A stretch of 64,000 nucleotides of DNA from Owenia fusiformis (taxonomy: Eukaryota > Annelida > Polychaeta > Sabellida > Oweniidae): assembly GCA_903813345.2 (NCBI GenBank), contig CAIIXF020000001.1:19053915-19117914 (forward strand), written 5' to 3'. Every line of letters begins with the position of its first letter. Positions within the stretch are counted from its first letter, which is position 1. Both the position numbers and the translations under genes were made by a program. Below are positions 1-10,743 of the stretch, piece by piece. The notes under the pieces are model-generated. The model ran no database searches, was not told where the DNA came from, and was given only the letters and a program-made list of their open reading frames with translations.

Positions 1-1110
1 TTTAACCTATTTACAAAAGACAAACTTTATTAGATTCTCTCCATTTGTGCATCTATATATAACCATCCCTCTTCCTACAATATTTGGCAGAAGGTTCACA
101 CTTTAGATTTGACTGAGAAATGGGATTGAAAAGCTTTAAGGTATGGGAAGAGGTCATTTGTCACTAGACTTTTTTGCTGAAAGCCTTCCAAAAGTAACTG
201 TCGTATAAATTCAAACTGTCGTACTTACAAAATGATCAAGATGCTCACCTATGCACCGTCGTACTTGTAATTATTAAGTAGCCATGAATAATGGTACGTA
301 CTTTACCATAGGTTTATTGGGCCTGCTTTTCAACATTTCGAAAAACAATTTCTACAGGGCTTTGTTGTTTTGATGTCACGTGACATGGTTGAGTTCATAT
401 TATTTCAAAATGGGCCTTAATTATTTAGAATATTTTGTGTAGCGAGCTACTCAAGCAAAAACTCTGTCCAAAAAGAACCATTTTTTATGAAAATTTGAAT
501 GAAGCTTTTACTGGTCCATCTGAGCATGGGCTCTACCACCTGATAGAGCCCATGATCTGAGTTTCTAATGAAACATTCAAGAGAAACATTCAAGAGAATC
601 AAGAAATGCTAAGTGGTATGCATAGGCACTATGCCAATATTTAAACTTAGAGCCAGTTTGAAACTTCGTCACTAATAATCACGAAAAAAGTCAAATGATA
701 TATTGCTCTTCCCAATATCTTAGCTCAACTGACAATTAGGAATAAAGTTACTGAACACAGCCGGCTCAAAAGCCAGCTGAGGGAACGTTCAAATATACCC
801 TCTTGTGAAGTGGTTTTCTCCAACTTCCAGCAGGCGCGCTGGAATAAGTAATGGTATTTAAGAAGATAATTGAATGTAACTTGCCCTTTTCATGATGCGT
901 GGTGACAATAAGTTCTACTTGTTGTGTAATTTGCAGTAAAGTGGAGAAATTCCAGACCTGGAGCGTACCATTTTTGAATTTTTTGCGCATACATGCACAT
1001 GCGCATTGTACTTAACATTTGCATGGGCATTGCCGCTGAAAGATCACTGTGACTATTCATATTTAGCTAACGCGAGTTATTTTGTAGCAAATCTTTACTT
1101 TCGAAAGTCA
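1..1110. other. left edge, no feature recognised
   Basis: AT-rich non-coding DNA. The only frame here (a 74-codon minus-strand ORF at 766-990) resembles no protein I know and has no supporting splice or codon signal. Confidence 0.4.
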
Positions 1111-1115
1111 CGAGA

Positions 1116-1139
1116 TCTCGCGAGACCTAAAATGGCTGC
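1116..1139 (+). promoter_or_regulatory. TCTCGCGAGA motif followed by a YY1-like site
   Basis: A perfect TCTCGCGAGA palindrome (the BANP-type CGCG element of CpG promoters) is at 1116-1125. TAAAATGGCTGC, close to the YY1 start-site motif, follows at 1128-1139. The pairing and spacing resemble a housekeeping core promoter firing to the right. About 75 nt on, AAGGTAACA could be a donor of an untranslated first exon. No gene that would use it lies in the window. Confidence 0.4.
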
Positions 1140-1614
1140 AATCTAAATTCAAAAGTTTTGTTGTCTAATAGAACATTGATTTACTACAACAACAGACTGT
1201 TGAAGGAACAAAATAAGGTAACAACAAATAAATTATGTATTGATTCAAATAAATAGCGTTTTATAAACGCTACTCAGCACAGCGTTTAGTCAAAATGGGC
1301 TTGATTTTTTCTCTTCAAGAATTTTCAATACAGCTTCCCAGAGCTGACAGAAAGCTCGGTAGAGTAAGAATAAAGCTAGATCTACATACAGTGGGGGACA
1401 AAAATAAAACTCAACGTTCACAAGTTGTCACAATGAGCTAATTTCCAATTTTCGTGTCTCAAACTCTCCCAAGCGGTAGAAAAATAATTCCCGTTCACTA
1501 AAGTAGCACAATAAATGAATCCAAAGCTTCATACCTGCAAATAATGTATAAATCCCTACCAAATCGAATGAATGTTTTCATGAATCGCCATGTTTGTTAT
1601 CCAAGGACGGTTGA

Positions 1615-1717
1615 CTCCCAGAATGCAACATCAGATAACCGTATTTACTCATGACAGGTTTCAAAATGGCGGAACAGCATTTTGAAAGCTGGCACGTGTC
1701 ATGTTGCATTCTGGGAG
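1615..1717. promoter_or_regulatory. inverted pair of ZNF143/SBS-like motifs around a YY1-like site
   Basis: CTCCCAGAATGCAACAT on the plus strand (from 1615) is mirrored on the minus strand (motif core 1717-1706). Both resemble the TTCCCAGAATGC core bound by ZNF143/THAP11 in animal promoters. CAAAATGGCGG at 1662-1672 lies between them. This may be a bidirectional promoter or simply a small inverted repeat; the sequence does not settle it. Confidence 0.3.
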
Positions 1718-1842
1718 CCAATCCTCCGTTCCGGCGCAATCGGGCGACAAAATCACCTCAACATTTGAAGAGTCGGCATAACATGTGAATATCCAATTCA
1801 ACTTTTGAAGTTCTTATTTGTCATTAGGGACACAAATTCCAC

Positions 1843-3622
1843 TACTCCTTGTTAACTGTTAAAAATAATAAGCACATAACTTCGACATATGAGTGTTACC
1901 TGATGAATGGGACCCTCACGTGCCTTCTAAATGGTAGTAAACGAACGCTAGTGTAACTACATCAGCTTATCTTTCTGTCCGATCAACAATAAGTACAGTT
2001 ATACAAGAAATGTAAACGAAGTGAAAATATTTCCAAAACTTTTCCGAAAGGCATGTCATTCCGGAAGTTATGATACGTTATGGTGTCACTACGGTTAATC
2101 ATTGAAAAATATTGAAAAAATCACAAAATTCAAGTTCTGGTGTGAGGTTCCATATCCATCCGCCAAAAGGTATGACCCGATATAGTCCATTTAAAAATTT
2201 GTGGTTTTGTTCTAAATAACGCCATAGTTGGCTTCTAGGGTACCTAGTATGCCTCTATTTGGTATCAAAATAAAGAGGAGGAGTTCAACTTTCATTTGAA
2301 TTACGAAAATACCGATGCAGGTCAAAATAGTTCCGGCGTGAGCATGTTTACTACGCGTTTGCCAATCATCTCAGAATTGAGGAAATGGTAGCAAACGCGA
2401 GTTACAATAAATGGACGCTGATATCTCAAAAAGAATTAGCCCATACAATGACTATATTTTTGCAATCCCCTATACATAACCTTCATCTTGACACTATATT
2501 TAACATAGGGTTTGTGTCTCGATTTTTAAATATCGCTACGCCAACATAGGGACTCATTTTTAGGTGAAATCCCTGCTTCCCCGATGAAAATTAATGAATA
2601 AAGTAGTTCCTGTTTAGGGGACCATATTCTTGAGATTTTTTTGCTAAAAATGGCACATTTAGAAAGTACTTGGCCTCAGCTTTACATACATACCTCAAAT
2701 GGCCACAGTACATACACTTACACCTACTATACACACCACTGAAGTTGGCATTGCTTCGTTTTTAAAGTATTAATAAAAAACACTTCCTACCCGGAAGTGA
2801 TATTTACCGTAATAACACCTTATATTACCGAACATGGGTTTAAATGGAATGTTTTTTGATCGCATTATTACACCAAAAGTAGTGCGAAAATGGCCTTTTC
2901 ACGGGTTGGCATAAAGTTTTGATGAAATTTAAAGACACAGTTCCTCCTTCACGTATATTATCTCATGGAAATGGGCATACCAGCGCAAAGATCTTCGTTC
3001 CGTGGTGAAGAAAAGCTATCAAACATTGTCTGAAGAGCAGATTTATCTCCGTAATTCAACTTTTAGCATGGCGACCTTGACCTTGAAAAAAATATAGCCA
3101 TTTGGGCGATAATAGGTGATTCAAAAGTAAAAAATAGTGCTTTTTCGAAGTTTTACTTTTACCATGTCAACTTGATTTTTCAAGGACATCCGCCTGATAG
3201 TTGTTGGGCCAAGTTTGATGGAAAATGGGCCTTGTTTGATATGCTGGCAGTGAGGTTGATTGTGGCAAGTAGTAAAACGGCAAACAATGGTGGAGTCATA
3301 CCCGATGCTTGGATGTTCGCATTTTATTTAGCTCTCGTAAAATGAACGAACAAAAGTTCTATTTTCACGCATGTTCGGTAATATAACGTATCATCACTTC
3401 CGGAAATGACATGCCTTTCGGAAAAGTTTTGGAAATATTTTCACTTCGTTTACATTTCTTGTATAACTGTATTTATTGTTGATCGGATGGAAAGATAAGC
3501 TGATGTAGTTACACTAGCGTTCGTTTACTACAATTTAGAAGGCACGTGAGGGTCCCATTCATCAGGTAACACTCATATTTCGAAGTTATGTTCTTATTAT
3601 TTTTAACAGTTAACAAGGAGTA
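1843..3622. mobile_element. fold-back element with 240-bp terminal inverted repeats
   Basis: The segment 1843-2082 is repeated in inverted orientation at 3622-3383 with high identity. It begins TACTCCTTGTTAACTGTTAA and includes GAATGGGACCCTCACGTGCC. The 1.3-kb interior has no open frame of useful length and contains further short inverted pieces (for example around 2816-2836 against 3370-3388). This is a non-autonomous DNA transposon or fold-back element. No clear target-site duplication was identified. Confidence 0.8.
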
Positions 3623-5220
3623 TATTTGGACTTACTAAGACGGAGAAAATAGAGCACTGAATACACTGAGGTAAGACTTTATTACATGTGCGACAGCATG
3701 TAATTTTCATAGCTTTTGCAATTCTTTATGATCCCCACTGTACTTGTTGATGGCCCTTGATCACATGTGAAGAATATAGGAACCTGAATAAAACTAAATC
3801 AGTGAAGATACATATGCCAAATATGTGCCCAACAAGTTTTTATCATAAGAGCAAAGGGGGATTGAACTGCTAATTTCATAAATAATTTGGCATAATGGAA
3901 ATAATTTCATCTTGATTCTTCACACAATATTTTCTGCAAAATTCCGACCTGGCGACGCCCATTTATCCGTTAGATTTGACATACGTGAGGTATACTACAC
4001 GCCAATTATGATTTAGATATGAAGAATTGCAATTAAAGAACAGTTTGGACTGAATAATGAAGTTATTCTGAGAGGAATAAGTGAGAAAAACAACAAAACT
4101 TACCTAAATTTTAGCTCACTTCGAATTTTTAGTAATATTATTTTGATCGCCCTGCGCATGCGTGAGCGGAAATAAAATTTCCCGGGAAAACTTAAATGGG
4201 GTCTCACAGAGACGCATTTGCGTTAATAAAACTCTTAGATTGATGCCTGGTGAATAACTTCAGTTTAGTGAGTCAAGGAGGAATGATAATTGCATATATG
4301 AATTTTGCTCTCCCCTGGGCCTCTGATCTGTATCAATAATTAAGATCAGTCCCGCCTTTAAAGGGCATGGCGGATTGGGGCCATCATGGGGCTTTCAACA
4401 GATCCATGAAATATTTAACCTCCTCACGGTTTCCCGCATATTCCAATTAGAAACATTTAATAAGAAAATGGATATCTTTGTTTGGATGATTACGAGCACT
4501 AGCGAGGATTTCCCATGCCGGATATATCTAAGCGCCGGGTCAATGACGGTTCTGAGTCCAGTCCATGGGCTTTCAAACAGACCCATTAAGAGGAGGAGGG
4601 CCAGCCGACATAATCCCCTTAGACTTAGACCCATTCCTTTCCTTGGTTGAGATCTATAAAATATATTTACATCATTTAGGCCTACAACATAGCAGGCTAG
4701 CGACCCGAGGACTGAAAATATACCCCTCCCATAGGCGTGGCTGGAGGTTTACGATAGACCGACCACCGATGAATCCTGTGATCGGAGGATGGACCACCGA
4801 CCACCGTGAGTTAAACATGAAAAGCGTAACATCGTAGTGGTCTGTAACGATGCCATATTTTTAAGTGATGTCTCAGTTGTTAGTAGAAGACCACTTTCAT
4901 TCAGGTTAGTCCATTTGGATCATGTTGAGAAAACCACGTAACATAACATAATCATTAAGTTCAGTATAAAAAGAAAAAAAACTTAAAGTCGGTTTTTAAA
5001 ATCACGTCGTCATCTTTTTTAAAGATTAAACGCAATGTTTTCTCAGTTGTTAAACGTCAATCTGTTAAATCTACATGGATATTCAATATGACAAAAATAG
5101 CTTTCCAATGGTGTGCTTAAATTGTTAGTCACTTTTGATCCCTGGCAAGAGAACTCACGTATTTGTTAATCATTTTCATTAGAAATACGTAATTTTCATT
5201 CTGAGCCTACACCCCTAATA
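3623..5220. other. intergenic, no gene recognised
   Basis: Contains the NRF1-like site at 4153 and a GC-richer patch at about 4360-4840 with short overlapping frames on both strands. The patch repeats GGGCTTTCAACAGATCCAT and GGGCTTTCAAACAGACCCAT about 180 bp apart, which suggests a repeat and not a gene. Confidence 0.4.
4153..4163. promoter_or_regulatory. NRF1-like palindrome
   Basis: TGCGCATGCG matches the NRF1 consensus (YGCGCAYGCGC) and sits in a small patch of raised CpG (about 4140-4230). A single site is weak evidence for a promoter, and no gene start is recognised near it. Confidence 0.2.
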
Positions 5221-5930
5221 CACACCAAACTAGTTCTCAACCGTTCTTTTCAGTTCTACAAAAAAACTCGTAAAACGGGGTTTTGGCTGTGGTCGGGAAA
5301 TATGTCTAAAATAATTACAGTACTTCGTTCATAATTATCACAGTGTTCAATACGTCCATCGATCGCAGTTCGTTCATATCGCACCATGTCGGTGTGCATC
5401 TTGGATTTCCAAGGTATAATGTTTTGAAAATCAAACTGAGAAACGAGTATGGTCGGTGTCCGATAGTACAACGTCGTTAACGCGTCCCTATTAGTATCGA
5501 AGTACGGCAATTACGGCCTAGTTGTCTCACGATTTAGTTACAGAACGGTATGGTCGCCATCGAATTTAAGTGATTCAAAATTCTAAATCACCTTCCCGTC
5601 CAAACACGTTCATTAAGTATTCATTAAGTTCGTAAATAGATCATGGAAAGTTGTAGCTATGTTCATTCCACAGTTTAAAACCAGTTTGGCAACGTTTTTT
5701 AGAACGCAGGCAACTAGTTTGGTATGATAGCTATATTTTTGCTAACTCGTTCATAAGCAGTCTTTGATACGTCCTTAATCAGATTAAACTCGTTTGCAAT
5801 TAGTTCTACCTAAAACGTTCCTACTAGGAGTGAAGTACGACGCGTTCGTAGTATGTCCAGCTCGTCTTACAGATGTTACGATCATCAGAAAATGGAGGAC
5901 CTACCCGTTCGAGTACGTTAACCTAAAAAT
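5221..5930. mobile_element. truncated copy of the 798-bp composite TIR element
   Basis: Begins CACACCAAACTAGTTCTCA and matches, in reverse orientation, most of the element at 47082-47879, including GGCTGTGGTCGGGAAATATG (5287-5306) and GGTATGGTCGCCATCGAA. Its right end fades out near 5930 after GACCTACCCGTTCGAGTACG, so one terminus is lost. Confidence 0.75.
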
Positions 5931-6107
5931 AAAGATTTCATTGTTGTGTATAATTGATAGGCTTACTATGATTGTTTTTGAACAGTTGGGGTTGTCCTTG
6001 TTTTGGTTGTGTTTTCGTTATATGATGAGGTTAAGATTGTGATTATTGTTGGACATTTTATTATACGATTGTATGGTGTTTTAACTAGAAATGATAATGA
6101 ATATTTT

Positions 6108-6276
6108 TAGTCTTGCTTCAAGAATCAAGACTGTGAACCTCCCCCTTATTTCCTTCACCAACATAACGCACTTGAGAGGAGGTGCGTAAATGCACTTGCG
6201 AGGAGGTGCGTCAATGCATTCGTGAGGAGGTGCGTAAATGTGGGGGAGGGGCTTACAGGGGCTTGTCACTAGACTA
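6108..6276. mobile_element. short TIR element (TAGTC...GACTA family) with internal tandem repeats
   Basis: Starts TAGTCTTGCTTCAAG and ends CTTGTCACTAGACTA, sharing ends and an internal TTCACCAACATA motif with the copy at 51711-51833. Three tandem units of GAGGAGGTGCGT plus AAATGCA-type sequence (about 6175-6240) fill its centre. No coding capacity. Confidence 0.65.
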
Positions 6277-6506
6277 GAATATTTTATGCAGATCGTTCAA
6301 ACTGAAAATGTATTCGTTATGAAATCGTGATTGCGTTTCATTAAATAGATAAGTTGTAATTGTTTTATCGAGTGGTTATTTAAGCTTTGCTGTTTTATTG
6401 CGCATTTAGGTTGTGATTATTAAAGTAAAGGTTATCCTTTACTTATTAAAACGTAAATGAATAGGAGCGAGATTGTGATTGAAAAAGAGCTGACGTTGTA
6501 TCTCCA

Positions 6507-6936
6507 AGTGTGGGTGGAAATAAAAAAGGCAACATCAATTTTCAGAATTAATGCTATATATAGAAATTCATTATTAATTGCCTATTTTGCTACCCTTTGC
6601 ATTCGTTCGACTTCACTTCCTAAAAGAGAGCTTCATCTTCAGTAGTTTATAACTCGACTCTGCGCGCGGGGTACTATTTTGCGTACACACAATCATGAAT
6701 TTTTGAATTCAGATTTTGATTTGAATTTTTGGGGTTGTAATTGTGCTTTATTTGATTGAGTATGGCACATGTGGGTGTAAATAAAAAGGCAACATCAATT
6801 TTCAGAATGAATGCATATATTAGACATTCATTATTAATTGCCCATTTTGCGTACACGTAATCGTGTATTTTTGAATTCAGATTTTAATTTGAATTGTTGG
6901 GGTTGTAATTGTGTTTTTATTTGATTGAGTATGGCA
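6507..6936. repeat. tandem duplication, about 168-bp period, about 2.5 copies
   Basis: The block with GGCAACATCAATTTTCAGAA and TTCATTATTAATTGCC occurs at about 6528 and 6789. The following block (TTTTGCGTACAC ... TTTGATTGAGTATGGCA) occurs at about 6677 and 6846. The first copy is interrupted by about 80 bp of unrelated sequence. Short frames over this region are by-products of the repeat. Confidence 0.75.
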
Positions 6937-7920
6937 CTTCTAAGAAGTAGTAACATTTTGTTATTGCCACCGTTTCCGAGTGTTACATTCACTTCAGCGG
7001 TTGTAACGCATTGTTACACATTCGACGGATTCTCAACCGCTCAATTGTCAATTACTTCATTGCAGTATTATAAATATTTTTCTCAAATTTTTAAATTGAT
7101 AGTTTCAAGTTTGTTAAAGTGGTACTTTGTCTTTTTACTATTTTCCAATATCCAATACCCGAAGAAACTTGAAACTTTAAATGGAGTAAGTAGGAACATG
7201 TAATATCAAACAGCTAGATCACTAAGATGGCATTCTGATACTCATAGCATCTTTCTGTTTCACCATCTCCAGGGTTGAGAAAAATTGAGATGCCAAGGTT
7301 TATCATGATGCTAAGATGGCTATATGGTTGGGATTGTCTTCTCGAACGAAGGGTTTGATTGTGGTTGATTGTGTTTCATTAAACTTGTAATTATCTGAAT
7401 GTGATATATCAAATGCTTAGTTGTTTTCATTTCCTTGGAATACTCAAAACCTCTAGAACCAATAAGAAATAAATCATTAGGTCACACTGACTTAATAGAA
7501 GTGAAATATCGACAATCTAGTTTAGAGCGATTGATAATGTTAACAGTACGGGGTTAATGGGAGTTCCAATGGAGCCTTGGGTTTAATTCCACAAAGACAT
7601 CTTTGTTTAGTAGATCAATACTTAATCTGTATCATGTTGGTTGCTATGGTAACAACATCAGAAGCGTGTATTGAAACGACTGTTGAAGATTTAGTGGATG
7701 GCTATACATCCACTGCGATTATCCAGAGACGACCTGTTGAGCTTTGAAAACATGATTCATTGGAAAGTGATAATATGCAATGCCTGAGGGTTCTGCTAAA
7801 GTTATTAACGGCCATCAGGGTCGTACTATTTGGCACACTTGCTCTTCTGGCAATAACTTGTAGAATTTGGGAACATTGATTTTCCCAGTCCTTCTTTGCT
7901 GCAATTCCATGCATACAAGG

Positions 7921-8010
7921 TGGGCCAGAAAACTTCCACTTTTTATGTCACCACTAGAAGTGGTGACATATTGTTAGTCTCCCAACCTTTTGTGAATGGT
8001 GTTGTGTCCG
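7921..8010. repeat. dispersed repeat with perfect 12-bp-arm palindrome
   Basis: TATGTCACCACT-AGA-AGTGGTGACATA at 7944-7970 is a perfect hairpin. The surrounding 90 bp, through CCCAACCTTTTGTGAATGGTG, match in reverse orientation the segment at about 23330-23425, where the palindrome has decayed. Likely a short mobile-element derivative. Confidence 0.55.
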
Positions 8011-10562
8011 TGCATGTAATGGCTTATTTATTTTGCAATAATTTTTTTACTAAGTCATGTATTAGAAAATATGTTTTTATGAGCACATTAGGGGGATTAT
8101 TGAAAATTCCTCAAGGTAACTTAGACTCATATTTACAGTATTTGTTATACTTAAAAGTATTTAAAGAATTAGGTATCTTGAACAGTCTCTCATAGAGGCA
8201 CAATATGCATTGTTCTTACTCTTAGTTCTTACGATATTGCAGTTGTTTATCTGTTCAAAACTGGAATGTTGGGAATGTATTGAATGAACTGGTTGAACAA
8301 CAGGCAAAATGGATATGGTTCCCAAAAAAACTTTATGTACCAGGTACAAGCTTAAGTCCAAACATTAAAATGCAAGTTTTTTGCTCAGTTTGGGAGCTTT
8401 TATTTATGATCTTTCCCACAAATGAAATATCTAACTAAAGTTTAATCCATTGTTAGATTTCCCATAGTCATCCTTTTCTTCAGAGCTGTATCATTTTTTC
8501 TTCATCACTATTTTTGTCATCACTTTTTCTGATTAGTTTCAAAATATTGAGCAGTGAGCACCCTGACCATAAATCTCTGGGACATAATTTATAAGACTCA
8601 ACCGACTTATAATTTAAGGCATCACCAAAATCACTGTAAAATTGTTCCATAATCATGTCACGGAAAATTTGCACTTAATGAAACTTTTGCCACATTTTAT
8701 ATACTGGGTCTTAGATTTTTAAGGATTAATGGGCTTAATGAAGTGAGGACGATTTTAAGCACAAATGTCAAATGACTTTGGTCGAGGGCAGGAGCCAAAA
8801 TTCAAAGGTTAGGATACAAGAAATTGCAAATGATTTTGTACTGGATCACTAAAAAGAAAAAGAATGAAATTCAACCAGAAATTTTTGCAAGTGTTTTGCA
8901 ATGTTTGAGCATTTGTGAGAATAAAATTTTCCTCAATAAAATGAGGCCGAGAAATTCATTTTAAGGGATATGACCAGAACCAAATAATTTTTACATCAAG
9001 TCTCTGCACCCCTCCTCTAGAACACTCACCTCCACAGTAAAGTATATTGGACAAATGTTGGAAGGGGAGGGACCAGAGCCTTAGTGGAACACTTAAGTTT
9101 CAGTTTCATCTCAGTAATAATTGGGATGCTTGTAGATTTGATCATATTTTGATGCAATCTCTAAACTAGGTCGTAATTCTCTCAACAACACACCACAACA
9201 GAAAGCATAAATAATGTTTCAGATATGCATTTATTTATTTACTCTGTAAGACAAGATATTTTCTTATCTTTACTATGTCTCTATCTACTTATGTGATATC
9301 TTTATACACAACTTTATACACAATATTTTAAAATACAAAATACACACCTTCAACAATTAATGGTTTTGACTTTTGACTTTGAGTTGTTTCAATAATATAC
9401 ATTATAAATATGGCAATTAATTAGTATAGTACATATTTATAATAAAAACCTTGTTAAGATGTACATACATGTAGTTAAATAGTTTGAAGATCATTTCCTC
9501 ATTAAATATATATCTTGTAAATACTAAATAGAGTTCCTTGGATGAGTTACTGGAAAATGTCTTTACTTCTCAGTGCATTGGACAACACTGTAAACCTAGA
9601 AAATTACAGGCAATTAAATTTTGCAAATTTGCTCCGATTTGCAATTATGCATGTTGGCTAGACTTTTTCACATTTTCTGGACAATTTGGTAATACAGTTA
9701 CAGGCTAGACTAAAAGATTGAATCCAATTGTCAAATCGAAGCCCTGTCTATATAAGCGTAATATCATACCAAAAATATCTAGGTTTCCAGTTCATTTTTT
9801 GTCCAGTTAATGCGATGAAGATCATTTCCTTACAAAAACAGAACACTGTATTTGTACCAAAATATTGTTACAATTACTGTACCATGAGATAATGTCTGCT
9901 TCCATATATCCAATATGATTAAAAAAAATCTTGTATGAACTCTTCAACTAAAATCATAAAATATTTTCATAAAGGAACTCCTTTATGGTTTGTGTACTTG
10001 TCAGTACTACTTACAAATCTTATATTTTCGTAATTTGAATTGATATTTAAAGTCCTGAACACTCATTCTTGCACTGAACATGGGCCTAGCTAGGTTTGAG
10101 GTAGGTAAGGCTATTGCCAAACCAGAAGTTTAATAAAAAAAATGGTTTTGACATTTTAGCAACAGTGGCTTTGAAAATGATGTGTCATAGCAATAATATA
10201 TCCTCTTTGGGTAAAGTCCTGTCTCAGCTTTTTAAATGTAAATCACCTATTTTTGGAATATGTCTATGCCCCTGCTGACTTTGCAAGATCTTTTAACTCT
10301 GTTGATAACTTCCATATTTTTATGTCATTGATTTTAGTGATAAAGAGGAAGCAAGTGATCATTAATTGTTAATGGCAGGTTAAGTTAATTACAATAAGGC
10401 AGTCATAATTGTTCAGAGATAAAAATTATAATTTGAATAAATTGGTTTGCTCAAGATTTAATCAAAGAGAATGAATCAAAAGAAAACTAAAATAAGCTAA
10501 ATAAAGATAAATTAACTTAAGAACAATGCACAGTGAAAACTTCTATTTAATGAGATGGTGTA

Positions 10563-10743
10563 GTGTGCAGTTTAATGTCTGAGAAGATTGTGCTTATATT
10601 GCATCTGATGCTCAATGATCACGTTGATCCTGGTGGGAGTCATCTTCACTTGATCTCGATCCACCAGGGAGACTTCATTGTGTCATTTCCATATGGCGTC
10701 TGCTTCTGGGAGGCTCCATTGTTTCCATTTCATTCTCCAAACA
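10563..10743 (-). other. unexplained exon-like segment
   Basis: On the minus strand a good acceptor-like tract (ctggtcttcaacag) precedes about 180 nt that are richer in GC than their surroundings. Possible short reading frames include one beginning CLENEMETMEPPRSRRHMEM, which stops after 22 codons. The plus strand is open for 67 codons. It might be a terminal exon of an alternative transcript or a conserved non-coding piece. I do not recognise it. Confidence 0.2.

Noticed and set aside
690-692. (protein residues, not bases) KEN tripeptide in exon 14 as a definite APC/C degron
   Set aside because: A three-residue motif is too short to assert function; kept only as a remark on exon 14.
4375-4837. 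Overlapping frames on both strands of a GC-richer patch
   Set aside because: Three overlapping frames, none protein-like, and an internal direct repeat suggest an element remnant, not a gene.
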